A DNA stretch of 13,941 nucleotides, from contig RXOD01005462.1 of NCBI GenBank assembly GCA_005223375.1, positions 1 through 13,941 on the forward strand, read 5' to 3'. A program made the translations under genes and the position numbers. Of the stretch, positions 1 through 7,898 are shown one piece after another. The first letter of the stretch is position 1. Each line of letters opens with the position of its first letter. The notes under the pieces were generated by a model. That model was not told where the DNA came from, ran no database searches, and saw nothing but the letters and a program-made list of their open reading frames with translations. Origin of the DNA: Amoebophrya sp. AT5.2 (taxonomy: Eukaryota > Sar > Dinophyceae > Syndiniales > Amoebophryaceae).

Positions 1-659
1 GTCGCCGCGACCCGACCGCGACCATGCTTTTTCCGTGTTCCACCGCCGCCGCTGGCCGCAGATTGCAGGGTCGGAAACGCGGCGTCGTACTGTTCTCTAG
101 ATCCAAAAGTGTTCGGGTTATGTACTGCGAGCGCGGGATTCGGATCCTCATCGACAAGCAAGTCGTCTTCTTCATTTAGCTCTAGGTCGAAAGTTTTGCG
201 GGCAGCGCGGGGGCGCGCAGATGCGGGCGCTCCTTTTGTTGAAGCGGAAGCGCCCGTCTCCGCCATCCCTTCGAAGCTCAGTCTTCTCCTACGCGCAGCA
301 GGCGCCGCCGGCTGTCCCTCGTCATCGAGCTCGAGCACGTGTTCATCATCTTCAAGGGGGGACTCGTTATCGCCAAGCTCCAGTCGATCCCAGCCGTTCC
401 GCATCCGCGAAGACGTAGCTGGCTTGTTCTTGACGTTTGCCCATAGCGATCGTGGCTGGCCGTCGGCGGCAGTGCAGCCGACGTATGGGTGAGAAACTGC
501 GGACTGATTGCCTCCTCCGATTGCAGCCGAGGAGGAGGACGGAGCGCGTCCGGTTCGCGCACGCGCAGAGGACGACGGTAGTAGCTGAGCGCCGGACTGC
601 GCCGCGGATGAGCTTGAGCTGCCCGCGGCATTACTACTTCCGGCGTACCGTGCGGACAT
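1..659 (-). CDS. Hypothetical Ser/Ala-rich acidic protein, 5' part only (runs off the left edge)
   Basis: One frame on the minus strand stays open from the first ATG (657-659) to the window edge, about 219 codons, with no stop. Other frames are broken. The product starts MSARYAGSSN, has a Ser/Ala/Gly-rich first 50 residues, then a segment with SLWANVKNKP, an acidic stretch (ESPLEDDEHVLELDDE, about residue 100), a second one (LNEEDDLLVDEDPNP, about 160-172), then FPTLQ and a basic tail GTRKKHGRGR just before the edge. This alternation of acidic and basic low-complexity blocks suggests a largely disordered protein that binds protein or nucleic acid, but I recognise no family. The frame stays open upstream of the ATG to about 831 without another ATG, so an upstream exon is possible. 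A perfect hairpin motif (672-684) lies 12 nt upstream of the ATG. GC-rich codon use matches the other genes. Confidence 0.6.
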   Translation of the reverse strand, partial: MSARYAGSSNAAGSSSSSAAQSGAQLLPSSSARARTGRAPSSSSAAIGGGNQSAVSHPYVGCTAADGQPRSLWANVKNKPATSSRMRNGWDRLELGDNESPLEDDEHVLELDDEGQPAAPAARRRRLSFEGMAETGASASTKGAPASARPRAARKTFDLELNEEDDLLVDEDPNPALAVHNPNTFGSREQYDAAFPTLQSAASGGGGTRKKHGRGRVAA

Positions 660-671
660 TACTCCGGATTT

Positions 672-684
672 GCGAATGGTTCGC
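672..684. repeat. Isolated hairpin repeat copy next to a start codon
   Basis: GCGAATGGTTCGC is a perfect palindrome with a 5-bp stem and 3-nt loop. It is the same motif, in the opposite orientation, as the cluster at 2473-2820. It sits 12 nt upstream of the minus-strand ATG at 659. A degenerate copy follows at 722-738 (GCGAACTATTCTCAAAG). Confidence 0.6.
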
Positions 685-1995
685 AAAATGTAAAGTGAAT
701 CGGTACGGCCTTGGCCAGCGTGCGAACTATTCTCAAAGTTGTGGCATGTGCAAACTAATACTGCAGCCGTGCTTGAGATCGAGTTTGAGACTGAGTCTGA
801 AGTTGAAAGATGGGCTTGCCCATAGATTAAGACTTAGATTGAGCACTACCCATACACGAGCACGAGCGGCTGATTTTGATCAGCTATGATGGTGATTGTG
901 ATGCTGCTTCTGCTAGTGAAAGTGATTGTGCTAGTGCTTGTGCTACTGCCTTTGATATTGAAACTGATTTTGATAAACTCAAGCGATACCAGCGAGACGC
1001 TTGTAGCACATGGACTTTCGGCTCACTCATCCCGTTATCGCGCGTTCTCTCTAGCTCTAGGGGTCCCCAGCTCTCGCTCTCGATCTCGATTCGATTGGCT
1101 GGCATCCAGCTCGCGAGCGCGGCGGGTCTCTCTCCGACACAAAGAAATCCGAGCCCGCGCCCCTGTCCGAAACCGACAATGACCAACCGTAGGCATGACG
1201 CAATGTGTAGGAATGTGAATGACACACAAACGAAAACGAGCCTGTCCCTGCGCCTACGCCTGCTGATCAAAGATAAATATATTGCCAGTGCCACGCCGAC
1301 GCCCACATTGGAGGTGGTCGCGGTCGCGGTGCCCCCTTTCATGTGTGTACTTCTACTCGGCAGAGCGAATGCATAAGAACCACAGATGTTGGCGCAAGCT
1401 TCCCTGAGAATGATTCGCGCGCACGCGGGTCCATGATGCACCCCCACGCGCGCGAGCTTCGAGCTGTGTCCGTGGCTGTGCTGAAGCTGATAATCATATT
1501 TATACTAGAACTAGAGCCGGTAGTCGAACTCGGGCTTCGGCTTGAGCTTGCTGATGCGGATACTTACGCTCATGCTCGTTTACGTGACCTCGCGCACAAC
1601 CGAGCGCCAGATCAAGAGCAGTCAGCGCAATTGGCTCAAGCGATATCGTGGATCTTCGCGCGGCTGCCGAGGTCGATAGAGACCGGCGCCGATCGCGATC
1701 GTAAGCATAGCATAGGCAAGCCACAACCACAAGTCCAGGCTGATGCTGGCCGTCCCTCCTCGTCCTCCCGGACAGCGTCAGCGCCTGATGCCGCGATGCC
1801 GCTACGTCGTGATTGCGCAGCGAGCAAGCGCGCGAAGACCGCCGCGTCGCCGAGCTTCCGCACGTTCTTGCGGAGCAGGCGGGGAAACAATCGCCGCCAG
1901 CACCTACCAGCACCAGCACCGGACGCGGCGAAATGTGTGTAGTGTTTGGGTTTGACAATGACATGCATGGGGTCGCGGTCGTGCTCGTGGTCGAA

Positions 1996-2373
1996 CTATG
2001 TATCTTTATGCGGCTCGGTCTCATCCTCATTCTCTCGGCGTTCGCGTTGCCTATGGATTGGTCTGCGTCGCGATGATAATGAAGTCAGGCGGTTAAGGTT
2101 ATGATCAAAACAAATACCAAAGTCACGCCAGAAGTGCCTCGTCGTCTCTTGCTGCTTCACGTCCGGGGTCGCGTTCATCTGCTCGTCAGCTGGGAGGGTG
2201 CCGTGCCTTGGCGGCCGTGGCTTCCCAGGCCCGTCTTCCGGAAATTTAGATTTATGGATAGTTACTGCAAGGAGTTCCTGAAAAGTGTCTGATGGAGAAG
2301 AGTTCCTGAAATAACTGCGGCTCCTGATAAGTAAGTAGCGAAAATCTTGCGGAAGCGGACGAACTCCCACCAT
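1996..2373 (-). CDS. Possible small hypothetical protein or exon (weak)
   Basis: An ATG-initiated minus-strand frame of 125 codons, collinear with the supported genes. Its middle part (HKSKFPEDGPGKPRPP, then ADEQMNATPDVKQQET) has a mixed charged composition less biased than the surrounding translations, which are mostly Ser/Arg runs. No domain, signal peptide or membrane segment is visible and I recognise no family. It could equally be an upstream exon of the leftmost gene or chance coding potential. It is listed only because its orientation and composition are compatible with a gene. Confidence 0.2.
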   Translation of the reverse strand: MVGVRPLPQDFRYLLIRSRSYFRNSSPSDTFQELLAVTIHKSKFPEDGPGKPRPPRHGTLPADEQMNATPDVKQQETTRHFWRDFGICFDHNLNRLTSLSSRRRPIHRQRERRENEDETEPHKDT

Positions 2374-2472
2374 TGATTTATGATTTGTCTTCCAAGAAAC
2401 TCCAATAGTTTTGGTTCTACATTAAACCACAACTTTCAACAACTACCAAGGGGGAGGAAGATCTTCGGTTTC

Positions 2473-2820
2473 GCGAACCATTCTCAGATTCATGTGGGTT
2501 GCTGGTTCGGGTGGTTCGGGTGATCAGTTGGTCCGGTTCGGGGCGATCGCTTGGTTCTTGCGAACCATTCTCAGGGAGGGCGGGGACGATCATTTGGTTC
2601 GCGCGAACCATTCTCAGGAAGCCTAAAAGTCATGCGCAGGGAGGTCGCGAACCATTCGCAGGAGGGTCGCGAACCATTCGGAGGGAAGTTGCGAACCATT
2701 CGCAGAAGCTTGCGAACCATTCGCAAGCGCCTGAACCCGGACCCGATCGTAACCGAACCCGCGAACCAATTCTCGCGAACCTGCTCCACAATTCTCAGAA
2801 ACCTGAGAATCACGCCCGTT
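2473..2820. repeat. Cluster of short hairpin repeats (GCGAACCATTCKCAGG)
   Basis: At least seven near-identical copies of a 13-16 nt unit start at 2473, 2560, 2603, 2647, 2669, 2691 and 2712, with degenerate copies at 2761 and 2774. Copies of the form GCGAACCATTCGC are perfect palindromes (GCGAA, loop CCA, TTCGC). Those ending TTCTC keep the first arm but weaken the stem. Spacing between starts ranges from 21 to 87 nt, so this is neither a regular satellite nor a CRISPR array. Interspersed GGTTCG words are the reverse complement of the first half of the unit. The function is unknown. Confidence 0.85.
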
Positions 2821-3426
2821 CTTGTTGTCTCACTTACCTATTTTGTTCGTTCATACAATTCTTACCTGTTACGTATAAAACTAGCTGCTCTGTCTCGCTG
2901 CGGAATAGATCTAGGAAAACGAAAACACGTATGCAGAGTTTTTGTTTTGTTTCATTTTCTCACAGAGCATTCGCCATATTGGCAAGCTTCCTGTACTCTG
3001 AGTGCCCTCCGAAAAAGAGCGAAGAGAGTGGGAGACTCACCGGCCTGGCTGGTTTTTTCTTTTTTTCTCATAGGATTCACCTGCGGATATGGATCCACGG
3101 GATCAGTCAACGAAACCTCTGCGGACAGAGTCGATCATAGCACCGGCCGATTGATGGGGCTGGTGCGGGTGGTGCAGCTATGTTGCCTATGCTCATGCAA
3201 AAAATCTTACTTTTTTTAGCTTTACATATGCGGATGCTGGAGCCAACTCCAGGTGCGCAAGTCCATGGAGAAAGTAAGCGGGGAGGCGGACGCGCATGAT
3301 GCTGGTGCAGCACAATTAAACGAGCTGCTTGAACATCGGCTTGAGCTCACCACCAGTGGAGTGTTCGACTACTTCCTTGGTATTGAAATTGGAAGCCCCA
3401 TTCTAAAAATTATTTTGTTTTAAAAT
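2821..3426. other. Intergenic region downstream of the DHDH-like gene
   Basis: AT-richer sequence with T-runs (about 3050-3070 and 3200-3215). The part nearest 3426 should hold the 3' UTR and poly(A) site of the minus-strand DHDH-like gene. It is A/T-rich there, but no convincing signal stands out. I see no coding sequence in it. Confidence 0.5.
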
Positions 3427-5214
3427 CTAAGCCGTCATTTTCGCTTCTTCCCCGAGCCCGACATCGGCCTCTTTTTTCGACACCGCTCTGGCCGCGGCTC
3501 CCCCGACAGCGACGTGATCCTGCGGGTAGTGCACCTGATCCTGCGGGTAGCGCACCCCCAGTTCTTTTCTGATGTGGTCCATCAGGCGCGTGACCTCTCG
3601 GGTCTCCGCCCAGGTGTAATCCGCGCACTCCAGCTTGCCCTCTGCTAGCGCCTCGACCACGGCCAGCGCCTCATACTGCATCAGCTCCGAGTTCGGGAAA
3701 TTAAAACTACTCCTCTCGATACCGGGCGGCAGCGGACACTGAATCTCCTCGACCCGGTTGCCAGTACCCCTGCTTGCTTCATCGTGTTCGGGTCCGGAGA
3801 GCAACGTGAGCGTCGCGCGCGTCGCGCAGTGGGCGGGAGCCTCGATTTTCAGAGAACCTTTCGTGCCAGTGACAAGAAGCTCCTCGGGGGTCTGGCACAA
3901 AGCGTTCCAGGAAACGACGGCGGACACATCCGGGTGGAAGGTGGCGGAAAACACGCCGGCGACGTCCACCCCCGTGGCGGGGTCGGTGCGGCCCTCAACC
4001 TTGCAAGAGAGCGGGCGGACCGGGACGCTCTGCTGTGGGCCCGGCGCCGTCGCGCCGGGAGCCTGCAGGAGGCAGCTCAGAAACTGGAGCGGGTAGATGC
4101 CTGATCGTCCGATTCGATATTTTTATTTTTTATACCAAATCTTGGCTAGGACCTGCCGAGATGAAAGTGAATGTGCACTCCTCGTACCTAAAAATCATTA
4201 TCATCATCGTCACGTCCTGGAACAAGGAGGTCAGGCAATGGTGATAAAGAAGAAGACTATATCATCTTGTCCGCAAGTGCAGATATACCAATGTCAAGCA
4301 GCGCTCCACCCCCCATTTCGAGGTCCCAGATGCGCTTCACGGAGCGCGGAAACGCCACACCGAAATCGCCCTGGATAAACTTCACGTCCCCGAGCACCTT
4401 TTGCGTCACGACCAAATCCCGCACACGCCGCGTCAGCGGGGTAAACCGCGTCCAAACCGCCTCTTGTAACAGGCAGTTGTTCTCGGCCGCCACCCGCTGC
4501 ATCGTCTCTACCTGATGCACAACCGTTAACCGTTCTCATCAGTATACGTACTTCTCCTGCACATCATCAGGTCGACGCGCACGTCTGCACCCAAACATCA
4601 GCAAAACAGCAGCAGCACGCTCAATCAGAATGCGAGTCACAGACTAACACATCAATGAATTGGTATTGCTATTGGAGTGAGCTATAAATAAAATTCAAAA
4701 TCTTCAGTTTACTCTTCACCTTCAGCTGCTCTACTAGTTTTAGTAGTACCTCCTCCAGGTTCATGCCCATCGGTTTTTCGCAGAGCACGTGTTTTTTCGC
4801 GCGCAGCGCCTCGAGCACCAGTTTTTTGTGCATTGGGTGTATCGCTCCCACGTACACGATGTCGATGGAGGGGTCGGCGAACAGCTCCGAGTATGACCCG
4901 TACGCCTGCGGAATGGCAAACTTCTGCGCAAAGCTCTCCGCATTCTCCAGGCTCCGCGCCGCGACCGCGCCCACCTCTATTCTGCTACTCGTACTACCGG
5001 TAGAAGTACTCGAACTCGTCGGAGTCGGACTGGGTCTGCTAGTACTCGTAGTTAAAGTTGTAGTAGTCGGAGAAGGCGGCGGCGGCGCTGGTCCTCCGGG
5101 CTTGTTTTTCAAGTACTGCAGACAATGGACAAAGTCATTGCAGATCTTGCCGGTGGAGCAGATGCCCCACCGATACACGCCGCGCTGGGCGCCGGCGATC
5201 GCACTGGCTGCCAT
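3427..5214 (-). CDS. DHDH: Dimeric dihydrodiol dehydrogenase-like NADP oxidoreductase (Gfo/Idh/MocA family), three exons
   Basis: Exons 5214-4750, 4511-4289 and 4100-3427 join to 453 codons plus TAG, across GT-AG introns in phases 0 and 1. The product matches the dimeric dihydrodiol dehydrogenase / NADP D-xylose dehydrogenase branch along its length: Rossmann start RWGICSTGKICNDF (residues 15-28), AARSLENAESFAQKF, AYGSYSELFADPSI, the HPMHK segment (126-130), the LCEKPMG motif with the expected catalytic Lys147, EAVWTRF (172-178), GGGALLDIGIYPLQF with the expected catalytic Tyr232, and a C-terminal YEALAVVEAL / VRYPQD block. Family members oxidise trans-dihydrodiols or D-xylose using NADP+, usually as cytosolic dimers. 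Oddities are a Pro/Thr/Ser insert of about 40 residues (36-78) inside the nucleotide-binding domain and a duplicated heptapeptide near the end (412-425). The ATG at 5214 directly precedes the Rossmann fold and no targeting peptide is evident. Activity is inferred from the family. Confidence 0.92.
3514..3555 (-). repeat. 21-bp tandem duplication in the DHDH-like C-terminus
   Basis: Two adjacent 21-nt copies (3514-3534 and 3535-3555) differ at two positions and encode VRYPQDQ followed by VHYPQDH. The family normally has one (F/Y)PQD motif near its end, so this is a recent in-frame slippage duplication. Confidence 0.85.
4101..4288 (-). other. Intron 2 of the DHDH-like gene (188 nt, GT-AG, phase 1)
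   Basis: The donor is G^GTATATCT and the acceptor GATCAG^GCATC. Removal joins GAC ATT G to GC ATC TAC, restoring DIGIY of the active-site loop; the expected catalytic Tyr codon is the second codon after the junction. The intron holds GTATAAAAAATA and a short TATATC/GATATA inverted pair next to the donor. No strong polypyrimidine tract precedes the acceptor. Confidence 0.88.
4512..4749 (-). other. Intron 1 of the DHDH-like gene (238 nt, GT-AG, phase 0)
   Basis: The donor is GAG^GTACTACT and the acceptor GCATCAG^GTAGAG. Removal joins MNLEE to VETMQRV in frame. The exonic flanks share AGGTA across the two borders (AG|GTA at the donor, AG|GTA at the acceptor), which is also what the splice consensus alone would give. 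The last 31 nt (4512-4542) form an imperfect palindrome with arms CTGATG/CATCAG ending exactly at the acceptor. A 6-bp stem CTACTA/TAGTAG lies a few nucleotides inside the donor. Confidence 0.88.
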
Positions 5215-6098
5215 TTTGTTTGAAAAAATTTTTGCTATCAGTGATAGGTCTTGAACTCGATGATTTCGACGGAGTGGTCGACCTCCGCGCTTGGTCTTGG
5301 ATTGCGTTTCCAGTTTGCTCTCAGATACGACGACGACACTACATCTTCGTGGTGGTGATTTTACTTGTTTTTTGTGTTTTCAGCGTTACACATAGCAGCT
5401 GCACCACCCACGACGGAGGCCGCGCGTAGTCAGCATCGTGGCTCCTCCTCCTCCTGATAAAACGAGCTGACGCAGCTGGTGCGAGCAGCCGAGGCGAATC
5501 AGCCACGCCCACGCTGTTGGTGATGCATGGTGTACGAACGGAAGTACTACTAGACCATGACCAACGTGTACCTGTACGTGTTAAATGGTGGCGAAACATG
5601 TCATCTCGTCCTACGAGAGGCTGTTGGTGAGCCTATCATTTGAATTTCTTTGCACTTAAGTTCATCGAGGATATCAGAAGGATCCGACTAGAAGTTTGTG
5701 TTTGTCCCTCGGCGAAGTGAACTCATAAGCCGCCGGCGGAGTCGAGCGGAAACTGGTGGGGGTCGAGTCCCGACCGACCATAAAGCGCGAAAGCGTCCTT
5801 GCCCTTGATGGACGACGACGACCAGATGAGCGAAGTTATAGCCTACGCCCACTGCTTCTGCTGCTGGTAGGGTAGCGAGAGAAGCAACTTGCGCTGTGCA
5901 TTTTGTGGTGCTGATCGTGAATCACGAGTGTGACGATGGATTGATTCAGTATCGATCAAGAACTTTTTCACGTAGTAGTTTTCATTTGTGTATTCATCAT
6001 CTTCAAAAGTGGGACTTGTGCCGTAGGAACAGGAAGTTCCGCCGGCTCCTATGCCACGCTTTCTCCGCGTCCTACTCGTAGACTCGGGGTCGCTACAC
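5215..6098. other. Intergenic region between the two oxidoreductase genes
   Basis: About 880 nt with no supported gene. The 30 nt upstream of the DHDH-like ATG (5215-5245) are T-rich on the plus strand and A-rich on the transcribed minus strand. Short CCT/CTC and GTA-type simple sequence occurs near 5440-5460 and 5540-5560. The right end should hold the 3' UTR of the second oxidoreductase gene. A tRNA B-box-like word at 5760-5770 was examined and rejected. Confidence 0.45.
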
Positions 6099-7898
6099 CT
6101 ACAACCGTGAGCGCATCTTCTCCCCCGCGAACGTTTCTTTTTCCGTGTCCGATGGTGAACTCTTTCCACCTGCGGTCGCCGCTTGTTTGAATACGCGTTC
6201 CAGGTGCTCCGCCAATTTCAGAGCCTCCACGCCGTTCTCGATCGTGGCCACGCGCTCCGTTGGCGCGTTAGATTTTAGTTCATTTATTTGAGCAGCTGGT
6301 CGTGCCCCGGCGTCGGGGTCGGCTCCCGCAGGTTTTTGAAACCGCGAAAACTGGCACACCTTCTCCTTCAAAGTGCAGTAGCTCTCCGCCTGCAGCCGTC
6401 GATTATCCCAGGGACAGCTATTCAGACAACAATGAATCCTATGTCTATGAATGTTTGTACAGATGACAAAAGTACTAGCACCATACAGAAATAACTGCCG
6501 CGCCCGCCCCATCATCGTGTATAGCAGGACCAGCCCTGGTGCCCGCGCTCGCGCAGGAGCACATCTGGTCCTCGTCCTACTGCTAGTTGTATAAAAAAAT
6601 ATGAATTCACCACGGGGGCAGGACGCGACGGCGACCTTGATTCAACTTTGGCTGCCTAGTAACCTCCCACCTACCAGACCGCAAGTATGTGTATGGAGGG
6701 TGAAGCCAACAAGTCGTGCAAGTGGAATCTACTCCTCGCACACGCTTTTGTTTGCTTCTTCTGCAACGGCTTCTTTATCTGAATGGATGTCCACTCCCCG
6801 CCCGTAGAAGTACGGCATCATGTCTGGATACTTCTGCATCCAGAGGTTTTTTTCCTCCCCCCCATTTGCTGCGATCACTTCGACTTTCACTTCCCCATCC
6901 GCCGGGACCTCCTTCTCGTTCAGATTGGCTTGGTGAATCACATCAACTCCATCCTTCTTTCCGTTTCCCCCCGCCCCGGCAGCATCCCCGTGATCCACCA
7001 GCAGCACCGTCGCCCGCACTACGTCCCCGCCGCAGCGGTCCGCCGTTACTTGGAACACAGGAACCTTGTCGTCGAAATGCACCAGCTGAAACTGCAGGAA
7101 GGAGAAGTCCCCGTCCAGCCCCTGCAGCGCGGGAAACGCACGCTTGTCGGCCTCGGCGAACGGATGGTAGGCGGACTTTAGGAGACGCACCTCCTTCAGC
7201 TTCTCCACGGTGTAGCCGAAAAACGCGACGGCAATCATCAGCTCGTGGATGGCCATGTTCTTCAGAATCCCCTCCGTGTTGCGCGCGAAATTCAGCTCGA
7301 GCAGGTCACGGGCGGTGTACGTGTTGAAGTGCTCGCAGTGGAATACGAACCTTTTTCCCCCACGAAGATGATTCACAGCTTCTGTCTTCTGAAGCGCGGC
7401 GACCGCGTTTTCCAGGTAGGGCGCCACGTTGCGGTTGTAGCCGAGGAAGACCTTCGCACCGAAGCGGTCGGCGTAGCGCTTGGCCTGCTCCAGCTCCGCC
7501 GCAGAAAACGCGCCCGGCTTCTCCAGGTAGATGAAGCGAATCCCGTGGTCCACCAGCTGACACAGCTGCGCGCACATGTCGGTCGTGCGGCACGCCACGA
7601 GCGCAACCGCTTCACCTCCGCGTGCTCCAGCACCTCCGATCGCAAGTGGCGGCAAGTCCGCCACCGATTTCACGACGAGGATTTTGTTTTTCTCCTTCTC
7701 CGTCAGCTCCCGCTTCTGCCACGCCAGCACCGGCGCGGTGTCGGATAACCCCGGGACGGCGAGGCCCGGCTCGATCACCCCCCGTAGTCTGGCGTTCGCC
7801 ACCAGTCCGTGCCGCAACTGCTCGCAGTGAAACCATGCCATGGAGCGACCGGGAACGCCGAAACCGACCACGTACACGTCGGTCGGCGCGGGGGGCAT
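6099..7898 (-). CDS. Second Gfo/Idh/MocA-family NAD(P) oxidoreductase, two exons (possibly more at the 5' end)
   Basis: Exon 7898-6795 (368 codons from the first in-frame ATG) and exon 6389-6099 (96 codons plus TAG) join in phase 0 over a GT-AG intron, giving 464 residues. Signatures: dinucleotide-binding VYVVGFGVPGRSMAW (8-22), FIYLEKPGAFSAAELEQA with the family Lys127, FLGYNRNVAPY (151-161), the conserved helix ILKNMAIHELMIAVAFFG (211-228, with the typical IH pair), a tail YPDMMPYFYGRG, and after the intron TIENGVEALKLAEHLERV, the usual last helix of the family. That last helix is why the second exon is assigned here; without it the first frame ends at TAG 6729 and lacks the C-terminal helix. 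The substrate cannot be read; sugar, inositol or a similar polyol is typical. The protein is only distantly related to the DHDH-like neighbour, so this is not a tandem duplicate. The frame stays open upstream to about 8050 without an ATG, leaving room for a further exon. Confidence 0.82.
6390..6794 (-). other. Long intron of the second oxidoreductase gene, with inverted repeats near both ends
   Basis: 405 nt if spliced at GGA^GTGGAC and GGCTGCAG^GCG, which is in frame (phase 0) and leaves a family-like PYF...Y spacing. Inverted repeats lie at 6775-6792 (minus-strand read GGACATCCATTCAGATAA) and 6412-6429 (GGACAGCTATTCAGACAA), 14 of 18 identical. The first arm begins 2 nt inside the donor and the second 22 nt inside the acceptor. 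Other borders using a 3-nt direct repeat (GGA) are also in frame, so the exact ends are uncertain. Confidence 0.6.

Larger units (their letters stand above)
660..2472. other. Intergenic region, degenerate simple sequence
   Basis: No gene can be supported here with confidence. About 770-1000 is cryptically periodic, made of drifting trinucleotide and hexanucleotide units (gat/gct/agt/act-type triplets on the plus strand). Similar but shorter patterns recur near 1065-1100, 1500-1555 and 1970-1995. A GC-rich block at about 1600-1940 is open in several frames on both strands, which probably reflects base composition. The longest of these frames is on the plus strand, against the direction of every supported gene. 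An 11-nt direct repeat AGTTCCTGAAA occurs at 2273 and 2301. The region lies between the 3' end of the DHDH-like gene and the start of the leftmost gene, so it should hold the promoter or 5' UTR of the latter. Confidence 0.5.

Noticed and set aside
1631..1640. TTGGCTCAAG, identical to the 3' end of the dinoflagellate spliced leader
   Set aside because: It is on the plus strand while all genes are on the minus strand, the rest of the leader is absent, and a 10-mer match in 14 kb on both strands is not rare enough.
1343..1942. 199-codon plus-strand open frame
   Set aside because: It starts at GTG, lies opposite to all supported genes, has no recognisable motif, and the same GC-rich block is open in several frames on both strands.
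2473..2820. Repeat cluster as a CRISPR array
   Set aside because: Units are 13-16 nt with variable 5-70 nt gaps, some copies nearly abutting, no cas genes, and the genes are intron-containing and eukaryotic.
4669..4749. Continuation of the DHDH-like exon 1 to its frame end (LLKLVEQLKVKSKL...)
   Set aside because: It departs from the family right after MNLEE, while splicing at 4750/4511 continues the family sequence exactly.
5760..5770. tRNA-like B-box GGGTCGAGTCC, possible tRNA gene at about 5700-5780
   Set aside because: The word fits the B-box at 10 of 11 positions, but no acceptor stem, A-box or anticodon arm can be paired around it.
6729..6794. Read-through end of the second oxidoreductase at TAG 6729
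   Set aside because: Ending here would lose the family's last helix, which is found in frame after a splice at 6389; the 22 residues before TAG 6729 have no family resemblance.
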